Part shown: positions 61,880-64,000 of the stretch, in pieces
How the letters are laid out: every line of letters starts with the position of its first letter
Position numbering within the stretch: the first letter of the stretch is position 1
Translations under genes and position numbers: made by a program
From: Enterococcus alishanensis
GTDB taxonomy: Bacteria; Bacillota; Bacilli; Lactobacillales; Enterococcaceae
Assembly: GCF_019218635.1 (NCBI RefSeq)
Contig: NZ_JAHUZB010000004.1
Location: 124,001-188,000, forward strand
Length of the DNA stretch: 64,000 nt
Direction: 5' to 3'
Notes under the pieces: generated by a model
What the model saw: the letters and a program-made list of their open reading frames with translations, nothing else
Told to the model about the DNA's origin: nothing
Database searches by the model: none

Positions 61880-62584
61880 TTAACCTTGTGGGTTAACAGA
61901 TATAGCTTGGTTAGTTTTAGATTCTATATTCTTACCTAAAGTATATATTACCAATAGAACAATAATCGGTAGAAATAAAGCTTTATCATTGAAATTACTT
62001 GTCAATAATGTTCCCGCAAAACCTCCAAATCCAAAGCCTACCAAAATGCTAAAGTACAGAAAAGCTTTATGTGCAGCTCCAGATTGGTTAAAAAATGATT
62101 TCATTAAAAAGCTAAAAGCATTTTGTACAACCAAAGTTACTGCAACATTTCCATAAACTAAATCTTTACCAAACTTATGGAAAGCATTTCCTTGCATTCC
62201 TGCTAATAAAGAGATAATCATACAAATATGAACGGTTTGTAATTGCGAATTTATAAAGTTTAATGACAATAAGAATAAAACAATAACTTCTATAATAATG
62301 ACATTGAACGACCAGTTTTTAGGGCTATCTTTTTGAATGATTGCTGTGATTGCAGCTCCGATACCAAAAGCTAGTACTGTTAACGCCACAGTAAAAAAAT
62401 GTGACCAATCTTTCTCCGCCAATGATTGACCTAATAAAATAATATTTCCTGATTGTACTGTACTAAATGCTTTTCCTATAAAATAAGTATATCCACTCAT
62501 ACTTCCAGCTGCTACAGCTAAGAAAAAAGCAATCATGGGAAACTCCATATATGGTTCTCCACTTTTAATTTCTTTATTCATCAT
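61880..62584 (-). CDS. YoaK/DUF1275 family membrane protein
   Basis: A 234-residue polytopic membrane protein with about six hydrophobic segments. The DUF1275 pattern is visible: AAGSMSGYTYFIGKAFSTVQSGN, LLAGMQGNAFHKFG and FGFGGFAGTLL. The family is of unknown function, possibly a transporter. It follows oxdC by 67 bases on the same strand, so a link to oxalate or formate handling is possible but unproven. The Shine-Dalgarno is weak. Confidence 0.85.
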   Translation of the reverse strand: MMNKEIKSGEPYMEFPMIAFFLAVAAGSMSGYTYFIGKAFSTVQSGNIILLGQSLAEKDWSHFFTVALTVLAFGIGAAITAIIQKDSPKNWSFNVIIIEVIVLFLLSLNFINSQLQTVHICMIISLLAGMQGNAFHKFGKDLVYGNVAVTLVVQNAFSFLMKSFFNQSGAAHKAFLYFSILVGFGFGGFAGTLLTSNFNDKALFLPIIVLLVIYTLGKNIESKTNQAISVNPQG

Positions 62585-62651
62585 TATTTAAACATCTCTT
62601 TTCATTATATTAAAATCCCCTTCAATCATAGAATCAAAGAGGATATTGAAT

Positions 62652-63902
62652 TTAAAAAATATCTGTTGCGTTTAATCCTGATTTCATTTTATTAATGGAA
62701 TCTTTACTAGGATTTTTTAAAGCTTCATCAATCTTATCTTGATCAAACCAAATAACTGGAGAAGGAGATTCTTCTTGTGGTAAGCTTTCGACAAAATCTT
62801 TAGTGAGATTTAGATGGTCTGCTACTATTTGAGATGGGATCGTAGCTAACCATTTATTTAAAGAAATATCTGAATAATCAGGATTTTTAAATACTTCAAT
62901 AAAAATTAGCTTTTCACTACCAATATTTTGGACATAATGACCAGCCACCATGGGTACATACCCAGCATCGCCTGCATGATAATCAAATGTTCTTGCTAAT
63001 GAATTAGAATTAAATACAGTCATGCGCGCATCGCCTTGAATATAATATTGCCATTCAGCAGCTTTAGGATGCCAGTGTAATTCCCGCATACCACCAGGCT
63101 CAACTTCAACAATTGCAGCAGATATAGTTGGAGAGCCAGGAAATACTTTCGAATCAACAATCCACACACGTCCTGCTTCTGATTCAATTGGATCCAATGT
63201 ATCAATATGGAAGGTCAAAGGGTTTGGGACCTCTCCATTTTTATTTGGACGAGAGACCTCATCAATAGCTTTTGGTACATCTGCTCTAAAAATATATTTT
63301 TGTTTATCCGGTAAGCTTTCCAGTTCAGATTGTTTCTTTTTAAAATTAGCTGCAACAATTTCAGGTGGTGTATGAGCTAACCAGTCTGTAATTAGTAACG
63401 TATTATTTTCAGAGAAATCAGGCTCGCTAAAAACTAATAAAAATTCACAACCTTCATCTAAACCTTGAATAGAATGTGCAACACCAGCTTCAAAATTCCA
63501 AATATCTCCAGCCTTTACATCATCAATATAAGTCTTACCATTCTCATCAATAGCTGTTACGCGGGCATTTCCATATAACATCAATCCCCATTCAGCTTCT
63601 TTATGCCAGTGCATTTCACGATAGGCACCAGGCGCCAAACTCATATTAACTCCTGCGACCTTATCAGATGCAGGCATTTCTCGGTTGGTAACTTCTCGTG
63701 CCCAACCACCATCTTCCAGTCGATTACGAACATCGTTATAACTAAAACGCATATTAGGCAATGTTCCGTGATCAGTTGCAGGGGGAATTAAAAAATCAGG
63801 TCCTTCAATATCCCTTTGAATGTCTCGAGGGCCAAAATCTAGCCATCCCTTTCCATCTTTTTTACGAATTGGTTGTGGTGCATTATTTTCTTTTTTCATC
63901 AT
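62652..63902 (-). CDS. oxdC: Oxalate decarboxylase (bicupin)
   Basis: Manganese bicupin converting oxalate to formate and CO2 while consuming a proton. The 416-residue protein has two cupin domains: the first with HWHKEAEWG (about 100-108), the second with LHWHPKAAEWQ (about 272-282). The flexible lid reads SENNT (about 164-168), keeping the catalytic Glu of decarboxylases (SENST in Bacillus); oxidases differ there. No signal peptide, so cytoplasmic, and it may also help acid tolerance. AAGGA lies seven bases before the ATG at 63902. The 98 bases to the window edge show no gene. Confidence 0.93.
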   Translation of the reverse strand: MMKKENNAPQPIRKKDGKGWLDFGPRDIQRDIEGPDFLIPPATDHGTLPNMRFSYNDVRNRLEDGGWAREVTNREMPASDKVAGVNMSLAPGAYREMHWHKEAEWGLMLYGNARVTAIDENGKTYIDDVKAGDIWNFEAGVAHSIQGLDEGCEFLLVFSEPDFSENNTLLITDWLAHTPPEIVAANFKKKQSELESLPDKQKYIFRADVPKAIDEVSRPNKNGEVPNPLTFHIDTLDPIESEAGRVWIVDSKVFPGSPTISAAIVEVEPGGMRELHWHPKAAEWQYYIQGDARMTVFNSNSLARTFDYHAGDAGYVPMVAGHYVQNIGSEKLIFIEVFKNPDYSDISLNKWLATIPSQIVADHLNLTKDFVESLPQEESPSPVIWFDQDKIDEALKNPSKDSINKMKSGLNATDIF

Positions 63903-64000
63903 AAAAACATCCTTTACATTTTAATTTTGAGATATCACTACCATTAATGAGCGTATCGTAATCACATCTGACCATAATTCTATTTTTCAGCATCTATAGG

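Noticed and set aside
1-64000. tRNA, rRNA, CRISPR-Cas, restriction endonuclease or intact prophage
   Set aside because: None could be supported from the sequence; only a partial methyltransferase and decayed mobile genes were seen.

Overview
The window looks like a chromosomal segment from a low-GC Gram-positive coccus of the Enterococcaceae, most likely Enterococcus. This rests on AGGAGG-type ribosome binding sites, the overall AT-rich composition, an LPxTG surface protein with MucBP repeats, mannose-class PTS operons, CcpA-type cre sites, PepV, rlmH next to htrA, and a UPF0397 ECF S-component. I cannot name a species from sequence alone. No rRNA, tRNA or CRISPR array was seen.

Layout. (1) 1-9 kb is mostly housekeeping: a truncated D12-class adenine methyltransferase, rlmH, a cluster of DnaA boxes, htrA, ytpR, an HhH glycosylase, a universal stress protein, a thioredoxin, pepV, nnrD, a thioesterase and an ECF S-component. 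(2) 9-13 kb is a threonine catabolic group (kbl, tdh, then an amino acid permease). (3) 13.5-22.6 kb holds a cell-wall-anchored beta-helix/MucBP protein, a tryptophanase with an upstream cre site, a VOC protein, RidA, and a secreted Ig-like protein. (4) 22.7-32.7 kb has a decayed fucO remnant, an MFS transporter and a nine-gene mannose-class PTS operon with 2-hydroxyacid dehydrogenase, mannonate dehydratase, KDPG aldolase and a HAD phosphatase, divergent from an RpiR regulator. (5) 33-42.5 kb is a fucosyl-glycan locus: a PTS operon with an intracellular GH29 fucosidase and an SIS protein, divergent from fucK-fucI-fucA-deoR. (6) 43-53.5 kb is a surface-glycan module: two GH3 enzymes (one membrane-anchored with inverted domain order), GtrA, a GT2 glycosyltransferase, and a divergent LytTR response regulator, GHKL kinase and UDP-galactopyranose mutase. 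(7) 53.5-64 kb is accessory DNA with decayed IS3 and IS256 transposases, a decayed tyrosine integrase and a truncated toxin-antitoxin locus, mixed with a tyrosine phosphatase, MgtC, a DHA2 efflux pump, a GNAT, YoaK and oxalate decarboxylase.

How the genes work together. The most notable signal is in region 6. Both GH3 promoters carry the same direct repeat, CATAAYYTG-N12-CATAACTTG, with a 21-bp period. In both, the repeat ends exactly 32 bp before a -10-like hexamer. This is the geometry expected for LytTR activators, and the only LytTR regulator in the window is encoded next to them, so a dedicated regulon is likely. In region 5 a fucosylated sugar would enter through the PTS, be cut inside the cell by GH29, and the freed L-fucose would go through FucI, FucK and FucA. 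In region 4 the absence of a KDG kinase, together with a PTS, suggests that a sugar acid is phosphorylated on entry and fed directly to KDPG aldolase. That operon also carries a membrane protein resembling an M28 peptidase that has lost metal ligands.
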